DNA of 6,392 nt from an uncultured Coriobacteriaceae bacterium (GCA_902783515.1 CACZRK010000089.1:1-6392), one strand, 5' to 3'; counted from the stretch's first letter, positions 1-6,166 are shown. Notes: generated by a model from the sequence alone, not told the origin. Translations and numbers: made by a program.

Positions 1-218
1 GCTGCCAGGACGCACCCCGCGAGCAGCGTCAGGACGTATGCGCTCATCTGCGCGAGGTAGAACGTGAGCGTCACGCCCGCCGTCTGGAACCCGCGCGGCA
101 GAAACGGGAAGACACCGCCCCAGACCTGCGTCGCGTTCACGGCGAGCAGGATCGCGAAGCCGGCGCACGGCACGAGCTCCCTTGGCGCGGGCAGGTCCCG
201 CCCAGTTAGCTGCCGCAT
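1..218 (-). CDS. Partial multi-spanning membrane protein, possibly a membrane-bound LuxR-family regulator (N-terminus only)
   Basis: Reading leftward from an ATG at 218-216, the frame stays open for 72 codons to the window edge, so only the N-terminus is present. An AGGAGGG ribosome binding site lies at 226-232, 7 bases before the ATG, which supports this start. After a polar start (MRQLTGRDLPAPREL) come two hydrophobic segments, about residues 16-38 and 47-72, as in a polytopic membrane protein. In Coriobacteriia, genes divergent from DmsA-like operons often encode regulators with an MFS-like multi-helix N-terminal domain and a C-terminal LuxR-type helix-turn-helix. Position, divergent orientation and the early membrane helices fit that, but the DNA-binding domain would lie outside the window. 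A transporter or another membrane protein is equally possible from the sequence alone. I am fairly sure of the gene and unsure of its function. Confidence 0.72.
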   Translation of the reverse strand, partial: MRQLTGRDLPAPRELVPCAGFAILLAVNATQVWGGVFPFLPRGFQTAGVTLTFYLAQMSAYVLTLLAGCVLA

Positions 219-225
219 CGCGCGT

Positions 226-232
226 CCCTCCT
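226..232 (-). promoter_or_regulatory. Ribosome binding site of the leftward gene
   Basis: On the minus strand this reads AGGAGGG, a near-perfect anti-Shine-Dalgarno match, 7 bases before the ATG at 218. It is the main evidence that the partial leftward frame is a real gene start. Confidence 0.75.
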
Positions 233-255
233 CTCGTCCCTCACCGCACCACGTA

Positions 256-284
256 ACGATACGTATGAGCTGGCATTCTAGCAA
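256..284 (-). promoter_or_regulatory. Candidate sigma-70-type promoter for the leftward membrane-protein gene
   Basis: On the minus strand, TTGCTA (279-284) and TATCGT (256-261) are separated by exactly 17 bases. Each matches the -35 or -10 consensus at 4 of 6 positions. Transcription would start near 249 and leave a leader of about 30 bases containing the AGGAGGG ribosome binding site. The boxes lie in the only A+T-rich patch of an otherwise very GC-rich gap. The inverted repeat at 286-304 begins one base upstream of the -35 box, where an activator commonly binds. The hexamers are imperfect, so this is a candidate only. Confidence 0.4.
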
Positions 285-285
285 T

Positions 286-304
286 ATCACATAAGGCATG
301 TGAT
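286..304. promoter_or_regulatory. Perfect 7-bp inverted repeat, candidate operator in the divergent control region
   Basis: ATCACAT (286-292) and ATGTGAT (298-304) are perfect inverted copies separated by AAGGC. A third half-site, GCATGTGA, occurs at 317-324, exactly 21 bases (two helical turns) from the same word at 296-303. The symmetry, regular phasing and position between divergent genes fit a dimeric DNA-binding protein controlling the reductase operon, the leftward gene, or both. The leftward gene's own product is the natural candidate if it is a LuxR-type regulator. The site is not an FNR box (TTGAT-N4-ATCAA), and its half-sites are everted relative to a CRP box (TGTGA-N6-TCACA). Confidence 0.5.
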
Positions 305-497
305 GCTCGCCGGCGCGCATGTGAGCGACCATAGGGCGCGATCGCGCGCCGACGCCGCGCAGTCGCAGGCAAGCCTCGTCGCCACGTCTCTCGTGTGGCG
401 GGGTGGCGGGGCGGCACGGCGGAGTGAGGCGCCAGACGACGGAGACGAGGGGCTCCGCCGGGCGCGCGCAAGTGACGGCAGACAAGAGGGAGGCACC
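305..497 (+). other. GC-rich leader region before dmsA
   Basis: This gene-free stretch holds the third operator half-site (317-324), a 12-base palindrome GCGCGATCGCGC at 336-347, and a small hairpin at 380-400 (CGCCAC pairing with GTGGCG). A longer-range complement exists between CCTCGTC (374-380) and GACGAGG (444-450). No good -35/-10 pair for dmsA is visible, so its promoter is unassigned and may depend on an activator. If transcription starts near the operator, the dmsA message has a structured leader of roughly 150 bases or more. The frame stays open upstream of dmsA back to about 300, but those 66 codons resemble no protein start, and the twin-arginine signal only makes sense from the ATG at 498. 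Confidence 0.4.
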
Positions 498-3023
498 ATG
501 TCTGGAAACACGCACGGGCACGAGGTCACGCGTCGCGGGTTCGTGAGGGGGTCGTTCGCGGGGGCGGTGGCGACCGCCGGCATGTTGCAGACGGCGTCCA
601 TGTTCGACCTGACGCCGCAGGCACTGGCGAGCGCCGCGAAGGACGCCGCCGCGTCCAGCGCGGACGTCGATGCGGGCGAGGAGATCCACTTCAGCCAGTG
701 CAACGTCAACTGCGGTGGCAACTGCGTCTTCCAGTGGCATTCGAAGGACGGCAAGGTCTCCTACATGGAGAGCGACAACACCGGCGACGACAGTCTGCAG
801 GCGCGCGCGTGCCTGCGTGGCAGGAGCATGCGCCGTTGGCTCAACAGCCCCGACCGCCTCATGCACCCGATGAAGCGCGTCGGCAAGCGCGGAGAGGGCG
901 CGTTTGAGGAGATCAGCTGGGACGAGGCGCTTGACCTGCTGCACGACAAGCTCCAGCACACCATAGACACCTGGGGCAACCAGGCCATCTACAACATCTA
1001 CGCGACCGGCATGTACAGCGCGACCGGCCGCATCCACAAGCGGTTCCTGAACTGCATCGGCGGCTGCATGGACCAACGCTACGACTATTCCACCAACATG
1101 CTGAGCGCCGTGATGCCCTACATGTACGGCGACGAGTTCAGCCCCTACGACAACGTCTTCGCGAGCTCCTTCTCCGAGGCGCAGGCCAACTCCGACCTCG
1201 TCGTGATGTTCGGCAATAGCCCCGCCGAGACCCGCATGGGCGGCGCGAACGCCACGTGGGACTTCGCGCAGGTGCGCGAGGCGGTGACCGGTCGCGGCGG
1301 CAAGATCGTGAACATCGACTACCGCATGAACGAGTCCTGCGCCGGCCACCCGGACGAGTGGCTCCCCATCCGCCCCGGCACCGACGCCGCGCTCGCCGCC
1401 GCGCTCATTCACGAGTTCATCAAGGACGACAAGGTTGACTTGGACTTCCTGCACACCTATTGCGTGGGCTGGGATGAGGAGACCATGCCTGACTCAGCCA
1501 AGGGCAGGCACCTCTCCTACCGCGACTACGTGATGGGCGAGGGCGCCGACGGCGTCGAGAAGACTCCGGAGTGGGCAGCCCCCATCACGCAAGTCCCCGC
1601 CGATACGATCCGCGCGCTCGCCGCGGACCTGGAGGGCGCCAAGGCGCCGTTCGTCGTGCAGGGCTGGGGCCCGCAGCGCCACACCAACGGCGAGGAGGCG
1701 ACTCGCGCCATCTGCATGATCCCGATCGCCCTGGGCAAGATCGGCCTGCCCGGCACGAACACCGGCCAGCGCGAGGCCGAACCGCCGACCTACCTGGTCG
1801 GGAGCATCCCCGCCAGCGACGTCGACGCGGACGGCAACGTCCCCGAGGGCGGCGTGGCACCCGGCTGCGCGGTGCTGCTCCCCGTCTATGAGTGGTTGAA
1901 CGCCGTCGACCACGGCACCGAGATGAGCGTCACGAACGCCGGCATCCTGGACCCGAAGGGCGAGCTGGACGACAACGACGGCAAGCTTCACGCCAACATC
2001 CACTTCATCTGGGACTACGCGGGTAACTGCATCACGAACCAGCATGGCGACATCAACAAGGTGCATGACGTGCTGTGCGACAAGCCCGACGACGAGCTGT
2101 TCATCCTCGTGTGGGACACGGTCATGACCGACTCCGCGAAGTACGCCGACCTGCTGCTGCCCGACGCCATGCGCTCCGAGCAGATGAACATGAAGACGCA
2201 GGGCTACTCCGAGTACTACACCGGCGTCACCGTCGGCACCCCCGCCCAGACACCGCCTGGCGAATGCCGCAGCAACTACGACGTTCTCGCCGACCTCGCC
2301 GAGCGCTTTGGCAAGCGTGACGCCTTCACGGCCGGCCGCACGCACGACGAATGGGTACGCTACCTCTACGAGGCGGGCGCGAAGAAGCATCCCGAGATGC
2401 CAAGCTGGGATGAGATCCTGGAGCAGGGCGTCTACAAGCGCCCGTGCGACCCCGCGGTCGGCCTGAAGGACTTCCGCGACGACCCGAAGGCGAACCCGCT
2501 CGGCACTCCGTCCGGCAAGATAGAGATCTACTCCGAGCAGCTCGCCAAGCTCAACGACGAGTGGGAGTTCGAGAACGAGGACCGCGTCCACCCGATCCCC
2601 GACTTTGAGGGCGGCTTTGAGGGCTATGGCAGCATCACCGACGAGTACCCGCTGTACTGCTGCGGCTTCCACCACAAGAGCCGCACGCACAGCTCCTTCG
2701 GCTTCATCCCGGAGCTCGAGCAGGTCGCCCGCCAGCAGGTGTGGATCAACCCGGCGGACGCCGAGGAGCGCGGCGTCCAGAGCGGCGACCGCGTGCACGT
2801 CAAGACGCCCGCCGGCGAGATCGAGATCGAGGCGCTCGTCACGAGCAGGATCGTCCCGGGCACCATCGGCATTCCGCAGGGCGCGTGGCACAAGGCGGAC
2901 ATGGACGGTGACCGCGTGGACGTCGGCGGCTGCGTGAACACGCTGACCACCTACCGGCCCACGCCGCTCGCCAAGGGCAACGGCCCGGCCCACTCCATGA
3001 TCGCGCAAGTGACGAAGGCGTAA
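498..3023 (+). CDS. dmsA: DMSO reductase family catalytic subunit A (molybdopterin oxidoreductase, Tat-exported)
   Basis: This 841-residue protein is the catalytic subunit of a membrane-bound reductase of the DmsA family (bis-MGD molybdenum cofactor plus one [4Fe-4S]), slightly longer than typical DmsA. The ATG at 498 is chosen because GGGAGG lies 4 bases upstream and a Tat signal follows at once: TRRGFVRG at residues 11-18, a hydrophobic stretch, and a likely cleavage near QALASA (41-46). The FS0 cluster motif is Cys68-x3-Cys72-x3-Cys76 with Cys105. In YDYST, Ser198 aligns with the molybdenum-ligating Ser of E. coli DmsA. GWGPQRHTNGE (389-399) is a DmsA signature. The C-terminal dinucleotide-binding domain includes WINPADAEERG (from 749) and RPTPLAKGN (820-828). 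It is the first gene of the operon, 12 bases before dmsB. DMSO, TMAO, methionine sulfoxide or other acceptors are all possible. Family assignment is secure; substrate is not. Confidence 0.93.
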   Translation: MSGNTHGHEVTRRGFVRGSFAGAVATAGMLQTASMFDLTPQALASAAKDAAASSADVDAGEEIHFSQCNVNCGGNCVFQWHSKDGKVSYMESDNTGDDSLQARACLRGRSMRRWLNSPDRLMHPMKRVGKRGEGAFEEISWDEALDLLHDKLQHTIDTWGNQAIYNIYATGMYSATGRIHKRFLNCIGGCMDQRYDYSTNMLSAVMPYMYGDEFSPYDNVFASSFSEAQANSDLVVMFGNSPAETRMGGANATWDFAQVREAVTGRGGKIVNIDYRMNESCAGHPDEWLPIRPGTDAALAAALIHEFIKDDKVDLDFLHTYCVGWDEETMPDSAKGRHLSYRDYVMGEGADGVEKTPEWAAPITQVPADTIRALAADLEGAKAPFVVQGWGPQRHTNGEEATRAICMIPIALGKIGLPGTNTGQREAEPPTYLVGSIPASDVDADGNVPEGGVAPGCAVLLPVYEWLNAVDHGTEMSVTNAGILDPKGELDDNDGKLHANIHFIWDYAGNCITNQHGDINKVHDVLCDKPDDELFILVWDTVMTDSAKYADLLLPDAMRSEQMNMKTQGYSEYYTGVTVGTPAQTPPGECRSNYDVLADLAERFGKRDAFTAGRTHDEWVRYLYEAGAKKHPEMPSWDEILEQGVYKRPCDPAVGLKDFRDDPKANPLGTPSGKIEIYSEQLAKLNDEWEFENEDRVHPIPDFEGGFEGYGSITDEYPLYCCGFHHKSRTHSSFGFIPELEQVARQQVWINPADAEERGVQSGDRVHVKTPAGEIEIEALVTSRIVPGTIGIPQGAWHKADMDGDRVDVGGCVNTLTTYRPTPLAKGNGPAHSMIAQVTKA

Positions 3024-3035
3024 GGGAGACCCATC

Positions 3036-3686
3036 ATGACCCAGTACGGTTTCTACTTTGACAGCTCGCGGTGCACCGGTTGCCACACCTGCGAGATCGC
3101 CTGCAAGGACTACCATGACCTGACGCAGCTCGAGACCTTCCGCCGCGTGTACGACTGCGAGGGCGGCACGACGCAGGGCGCCTCCGACGACACCGTCGCC
3201 TCCACCGCGTTCGCCTACCACGTGTCTGCGGCATGCAACCACTGCGCGAACCCCGGCTGCATCGCGGCGACCGGCAACGACGGGACCATCGTGAAGGATG
3301 ACGAGACCGGCCTCGTGCTGATCGTTGACGCCGCCGGCGTCGCCGACCCGCAGGCGGTCGTGGAGGCGTGCCCCTACGGCGTGCCGGTGATAGACTCGCG
3401 CACCGGCCTTCTGGAGAAGTGCGACGGCTGCCATGACCGCGTGCGCGCGGGCAAGCGGCCGATCTGCGTGGAGGCGTGCCCCCTGCGCGCGCTGGAGTTC
3501 GGCGACCTGGACGAGCTCACCGCGGCGCACCCAGACGCTGTGGACGTGATCGCGCCGCTCGCCGACCCCTCGCTCACGCACCCGAGCGTGCGCATCGACG
3601 TCTGCCCCGCCGCGGCGAACGTCAAGGCGGAGGACGTCCGCGTGACGAACGCCAAGACCCTCACCGGCGTGGCCGCGTGGGCGTAG
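3036..3686 (+). CDS. dmsB: DmsB-type ferredoxin-like electron-transfer subunit lacking one [4Fe-4S] cluster (paralogue 1)
   Basis: This 216-residue protein is a DmsB-family iron-sulfur subunit that would relay electrons to DmsA. AGGGAG lies 7 bases before the ATG, and dmsA ends 12 bases upstream. Motif I is intact (Cys13, 16, 19, 23), as is motif IV (Cys129, 132, 144, 148). Motif II keeps Cys67, 70 and 75 but has Thr79 in place of the fourth Cys. Motif III has Val102, Pro105 and Val108 where the intact paralogue has Cys98, 101 and 104, and keeps only its last Cys (112, in ACPYG). In this fold one cubane uses motif II Cys4 plus motif III Cys1-3, so the missing ligands are exactly those of one cluster (FS4 in NarH numbering), leaving 12 Cys for three. 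The frame is open throughout, with family-typical spacing and codon use like its neighbours, so it does not look like a pseudogene. Extra Cys41 and Cys190 have no clear role. Confidence 0.9.
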   Translation: MTQYGFYFDSSRCTGCHTCEIACKDYHDLTQLETFRRVYDCEGGTTQGASDDTVASTAFAYHVSAACNHCANPGCIAATGNDGTIVKDDETGLVLIVDAAGVADPQAVVEACPYGVPVIDSRTGLLEKCDGCHDRVRAGKRPICVEACPLRALEFGDLDELTAAHPDAVDVIAPLADPSLTHPSVRIDVCPAAANVKAEDVRVTNAKTLTGVAAWA

Positions 3687-3868
3687 GCCAGGCGCCTGCG
3701 CGCGACGGGCGGCGGGGTGATCGTCGCCTCAGCCTCGCGCGGCAATATGAGCCCCGGCGTCGACGATAACTCGGACGTGATAGGGTGGGTGGTACCTGAC
3801 GGCTGGTCAGACAGCGGGTGCCACCCACCCGCCTCACGTGGCGGCAAGACGGGACGGGAGGAGACCGG
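3687..3868 (+). other. 182-base gap between the two dmsB genes
   Basis: This is the only long gap inside an otherwise tightly packed operon. It contains a short palindrome CAGGCGCCTG (3689-3698) just after the first dmsB stop, a slightly A+T-richer patch around 3745-3782, and the strong hairpin at 3783-3830. No convincing promoter is visible: GATAAC near 3766 is a weak -10 candidate without a good -35 partner. I see no coding region in it. It may mark a junction where a second dmsB was gained, or a point of transcript processing or partial termination. Confidence 0.5.
3783..3830 (+). terminator. Strong 16-bp-stem hairpin between the dmsB genes (attenuator, partial terminator or mRNA-stability element)
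   Basis: GGGTGGGTGG (3783-3792) pairs perfectly with CCACCCACCC (3821-3830). The stem continues inward through TACCTG (3793-3798) against CGGGTG (3815-3820), with two T-G wobbles, giving 16 consecutive pairs around a 16-base loop. An alternative inner stem pairs CTGAC (3796-3800) with GTCAG (3806-3810). No T-run follows, so it is not a classical intrinsic terminator. It ends 26 bases before the second dmsB ribosome binding site. Such structures inside operons can protect the upstream message or set gene-to-gene ratios. The pairing is seen directly; its function is inferred. Confidence 0.55.
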
Positions 3869-4507
3869 ATGCCGCTGGGATTCTACTTTGATAACACGCG
3901 CTGCACCGGCTGCCGCACCTGCGCGATTGCCTGCGCCGACTACCGGGACCTGCCGGCAGGACGCAGATTCCGCAGGGTCTTGGACGTTGAGGGCGGCGCC
4001 ACGGAGGAGTCCGCCGACGGCACCGTGACCACGACTGCCTTCGCCTATCACGTGTCCGTCGCATGCAACCACTGCAACGAGCCGGCGTGCGTGCGCGTCT
4101 GCCCGACCGGCGCCATGCATCGCGACGACCTCGGGCTCGTGCGCGTTGACGCCCACCGTTGCATCGGCTGCGGGTACTGCACGATCGCGTGCCCGTATCA
4201 CGCACCGTCGATCAACCCTACGACCGGGCAGAGCTCGAAGTGTGACGGCTGCGCCGAACGAGTGGCCGTGGGCAAGCGACCGATCTGCGTGGAGGCGTGC
4301 CCCTTGCGCGCGCTTGACTTCGGAGACATTGCGACGCTCGGCGCCACGCACCCTGGCTGTGCGCGTCAGGTCACGCCCCTCCCCGACGCGTCCCTGACCG
4401 ATCCGAACCTGCTCGTGCTGCCCTCCGAGGCAGCCGTCCGCGCGGCGGGATCCGGTGGCGTCATCAGCAATCCGCGCGAGATCACGAACGACGCGCAAGA
4501 CACATGA
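3869..4507 (+). CDS. dmsB: DmsB-type four-cluster electron-transfer subunit (paralogue 2, complete)
   Basis: This 212-residue DmsB-family subunit would pass electrons from the membrane anchor to DmsA. The ATG at 3869 is chosen over one at 3818 because GGGAGGAG (3856-3863) lies 5 bases upstream and the protein then starts MPLGFYFDNTRC, parallel to the first paralogue. All four motifs are complete: I Cys12, 15, 18, 22; II Cys66, 69, 74, 78; III Cys98, 101, 104, 108; IV Cys125, 128, 140, 144. This gives 16 ligands for four [4Fe-4S] clusters. It has no export signal, as is usual for DmsB, which travels with DmsA by Tat. It resembles the first paralogue along its whole length, including 24 identical bases at 4280-4303 and 3459-3482, so the two arose by duplication or recombine with each other. 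It is 16 bases upstream of the chaperone gene and is the likely standard partner of the DmsC-type anchor. Confidence 0.93.
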   Translation: MPLGFYFDNTRCTGCRTCAIACADYRDLPAGRRFRRVLDVEGGATEESADGTVTTTAFAYHVSVACNHCNEPACVRVCPTGAMHRDDLGLVRVDAHRCIGCGYCTIACPYHAPSINPTTGQSSKCDGCAERVAVGKRPICVEACPLRALDFGDIATLGATHPGCARQVTPLPDASLTDPNLLVLPSEAAVRAAGSGGVISNPREITNDAQDT

Positions 4508-4523
4508 GAGAGGGGGGCCGACC

Positions 4524-5207
4524 ATGCCTGAGCCCCGCGGACGAGAGTTCACCCATGGGGAATATGACCAAGACGCCTCGGCGAAGCTGCTGGCGGACAA
4601 GGGCTTTGTCCAGGCGCTTTCGACATGTCTCACGCTGTTGGGGACCTGCCTACTCGCCAGCCCGGTGACCGCCGAGTTCCGTGCGGCGCTCGACGTAACG
4701 CGCGTGACCGCACGCTCCGGCGACTGGCCGTTCGGCGACGGGCCGACGATCGCGCATGCCGGCGAGCTTATCGCGTCACACGAGACGACCGACGAGCTGC
4801 GCGCAGACTATCAGCGGCTCTTTCGCGGGCCCGGGCACCTGGAGGCCGCGCCGTGGGGATCGGTGTACATGGACCGTGACCAGGTGCTCTACGGCTGGAC
4901 GTGGGTCAGCCTCCGCGAGTGGATGCGCGAGTCGGGCGTGCGTGGTACGTATGCGGAGAACGACCCCGAGGACAACTTCGGGCGACTGCTCTGCATGGCG
5001 GCGGAGGTGGCGAACGCAAGGCCAGAGCGGCTCTGCGAGCTGCTCGCAGACCATCTCCTGTGCTGGAGCCCTCGCTTCCTAGAAGTGCTCGCGGGAGCCG
5101 CACGCACCGACGTCTACCGCGGCCTCGCCACGCTGAGCGCGACGACATTGGACGACATCCGCGATGTCCTGGGGATCACTCCCGCAACGCGGCGTCTGTA
5201 CCGATAG
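4524..5207 (+). CDS. TorD/DmsD-family molybdoenzyme maturation chaperone
   Basis: This 227-residue all-helical-type cytoplasmic protein matches the TorD/DmsD/NarJ group of redox-enzyme maturation chaperones, which bind the Tat leader of the apo-catalytic subunit and hold it until the molybdenum cofactor is inserted. Family marks are DYQRLFRGPG (95-104) followed by APWGSVYMD (109-117), and NDPEDNFGRLLCMAAEVAN (146-164), which corresponds to the conserved E-P-x-D-H helix, here with Asn in place of His. The ATG at 4524 has the purine-rich AGGGGGG 6 bases upstream; an earlier in-frame ATG at 4455 lies inside dmsB and lacks such a site. Length is typical. It sits between the second dmsB and the anchor gene, with gaps of 16 and 19 bases, so co-expression with dmsA is very likely. 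Its specific client is presumably the DmsA encoded here. Confidence 0.88.
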   Translation: MPEPRGREFTHGEYDQDASAKLLADKGFVQALSTCLTLLGTCLLASPVTAEFRAALDVTRVTARSGDWPFGDGPTIAHAGELIASHETTDELRADYQRLFRGPGHLEAAPWGSVYMDRDQVLYGWTWVSLREWMRESGVRGTYAENDPEDNFGRLLCMAAEVANARPERLCELLADHLLCWSPRFLEVLAGAARTDVYRGLATLSATTLDDIRDVLGITPATRRLYR

Positions 5208-5226
5208 CGCGCGGAAGGCTGAGCCC

Positions 5227-6135
5227 ATGGATCTGGGATCGATCGGATTCGACTGGCGGCAGCTCGCCCTCTTCACGACCCTTACGCCCGCGGGTGCCGT
5301 GGCGACGGCATTCCTCGCCCTCGTGCTCATGACGCGGCCCCGACAGACCCGGCTGGCGCATGCGCTCGCGGCACCGCTTGCCGTGGCGTGGATGGGGTTC
5401 GTCGCCGCAGCCACGCATCTCGGGACGCCCGCGAACGCCCTGTACACGGCAGCGGGCGTCGGTCGCTCGCCTCTGTCCAACGAGGTCGCCACCGTGGTGG
5501 CCTTTCTCTTCATCTGCGGCATGTGCTGGCTCGCGAGCTTCAGGCGCCGTCAGAGCGCCGCACTTGATGCGATCGACCGCGCGGGCTACGTCCTGTGCGT
5601 CGCGAGCGCCATGCTCGCCGTCACCGAATCGGCGGCGGCATATGGCATCGCAACAGTCCCGACCTGGGACGTCTGGCAGGTGCCCGCAAGCTTGGCGAGC
5701 GGCGCGGTTTGCGCCGGCAGCGCGCTCGCAGCCGGCATCCTGCGCACGCTTGCGCCAGACGCGACGACAGAAGACGGCCGACCCGCCGGACACATGCGCG
5801 CGGCAATCGCAGCGTGCGCGGCCGCATCCATCGCGCTCGTTGCGCACGCCTTGGCACTCATCTCCTACGCACATGCGCTTGCCGACGTTGGCAACGAGAC
5901 CGCGGGATCCGTCGGCCAAGCGGCGCAGCACTGGCCGGCTGCCGTCATGGCGTGCGTTGCCCTCGCCGGCGCCGGCATCGCCATGATCTGGTTCGCGTTG
6001 CGACCAGACAACGGCTCTCGTCGCAGTCGCGCGCGTCACACGGCGGTCTGTCTTGCCGGCGTCGTGGCAGTATTCGCCGGCATGCTCGTCGCTCGCGTCG
6101 CGTTCTACGAGTCATACCTCTCCGTGGGGTTCTGA
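5227..6135 (+). CDS. dmsC: DmsC-type membrane anchor subunit (menaquinol oxidation, eight helices)
   Basis: This 302-residue integral membrane protein matches the DmsC anchor, which binds and oxidises menaquinol and fixes the DmsAB dimer to the membrane. The start at 5227 follows GGAAGG with 8 bases of spacing; the 21 codons upstream in the same frame overlap the chaperone gene and are hydrophilic. Family marks are LALFTTLTPAG near the N-terminus, AATHLGTPANALY (61-73) followed by SPLSNEV (81-87), which corresponds to the H-L-G-x-P ... W-L-S-x-E region of DmsC, and VARVAFYESYLSVGF at the C-terminus. I count eight hydrophobic helices, roughly at 13-34, 43-63, 86-103, 117-137, 152-173, 190-215, 236-258 and 272-292. 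Length is close to the usual 285-300. It is the last gene of the operon. With two DmsB proteins encoded but one anchor, only one DmsB may dock here. Confidence 0.9.
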   Translation: MDLGSIGFDWRQLALFTTLTPAGAVATAFLALVLMTRPRQTRLAHALAAPLAVAWMGFVAAATHLGTPANALYTAAGVGRSPLSNEVATVVAFLFICGMCWLASFRRRQSAALDAIDRAGYVLCVASAMLAVTESAAAYGIATVPTWDVWQVPASLASGAVCAGSALAAGILRTLAPDATTEDGRPAGHMRAAIAACAAASIALVAHALALISYAHALADVGNETAGSVGQAAQHWPAAVMACVALAGAGIAMIWFALRPDNGSRRSRARHTAVCLAGVVAVFAGMLVARVAFYESYLSVGF

Positions 6136-6166
6136 GGCCTCGCCCGACTGGCCAGCCGGGCGGGCC
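6136..6166 (+). terminator. GC-rich hairpin directly after dmsC, candidate operon terminator
   Basis: Immediately after the dmsC stop, CGCCCG (6141-6146) pairs with CGGGCG (6157-6162) around a 10-base loop. The stem extends outward by a T-G wobble, a C-G pair and, past one bulged base, two G-C pairs. No T-run follows, so it is not a textbook Rho-independent terminator, but the position right at the operon end is suggestive. Confidence 0.4.

Noticed and set aside
286..304. FNR or CRP binding site
   Set aside because: The half-sites do not match TTGAT-N4-ATCAA, and relative to CRP the half-sites face the wrong way with different spacing.
300..497. Possible 66-residue N-terminal extension of dmsA
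   Set aside because: It would bury the twin-arginine signal inside the protein, has no ribosome binding site at 300, and starts inside the candidate operator. The ATG at 498 has a ribosome binding site and gives a normal Tat leader.
1494..3581. Very long open frame on the minus strand, opposite dmsA and the first dmsB
   Set aside because: It is a by-product of GC-rich codons with G/C third positions. Its translation is low-complexity (rich in V, A, R, G, L), has no recognisable motif, and lies opposite clear protein-coding genes.
3036..3686. First dmsB as a pseudogene
   Set aside because: The frame is intact and of normal length, motifs I and IV are complete, the ribosome binding site is good, and the missing ligands fall on a single cluster, so decay is a poor explanation.
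3689..3698. Palindrome CAGGCGCCTG right after the first dmsB stop as a terminator
   Set aside because: It can form only a three-pair stem with a four-base loop and has no T-run.
3374..4633. Long open frame on the minus strand, opposite the two dmsB genes
   Set aside because: Same antisense effect. It crosses two unrelated coding regions and the gap between them and shows no family features.
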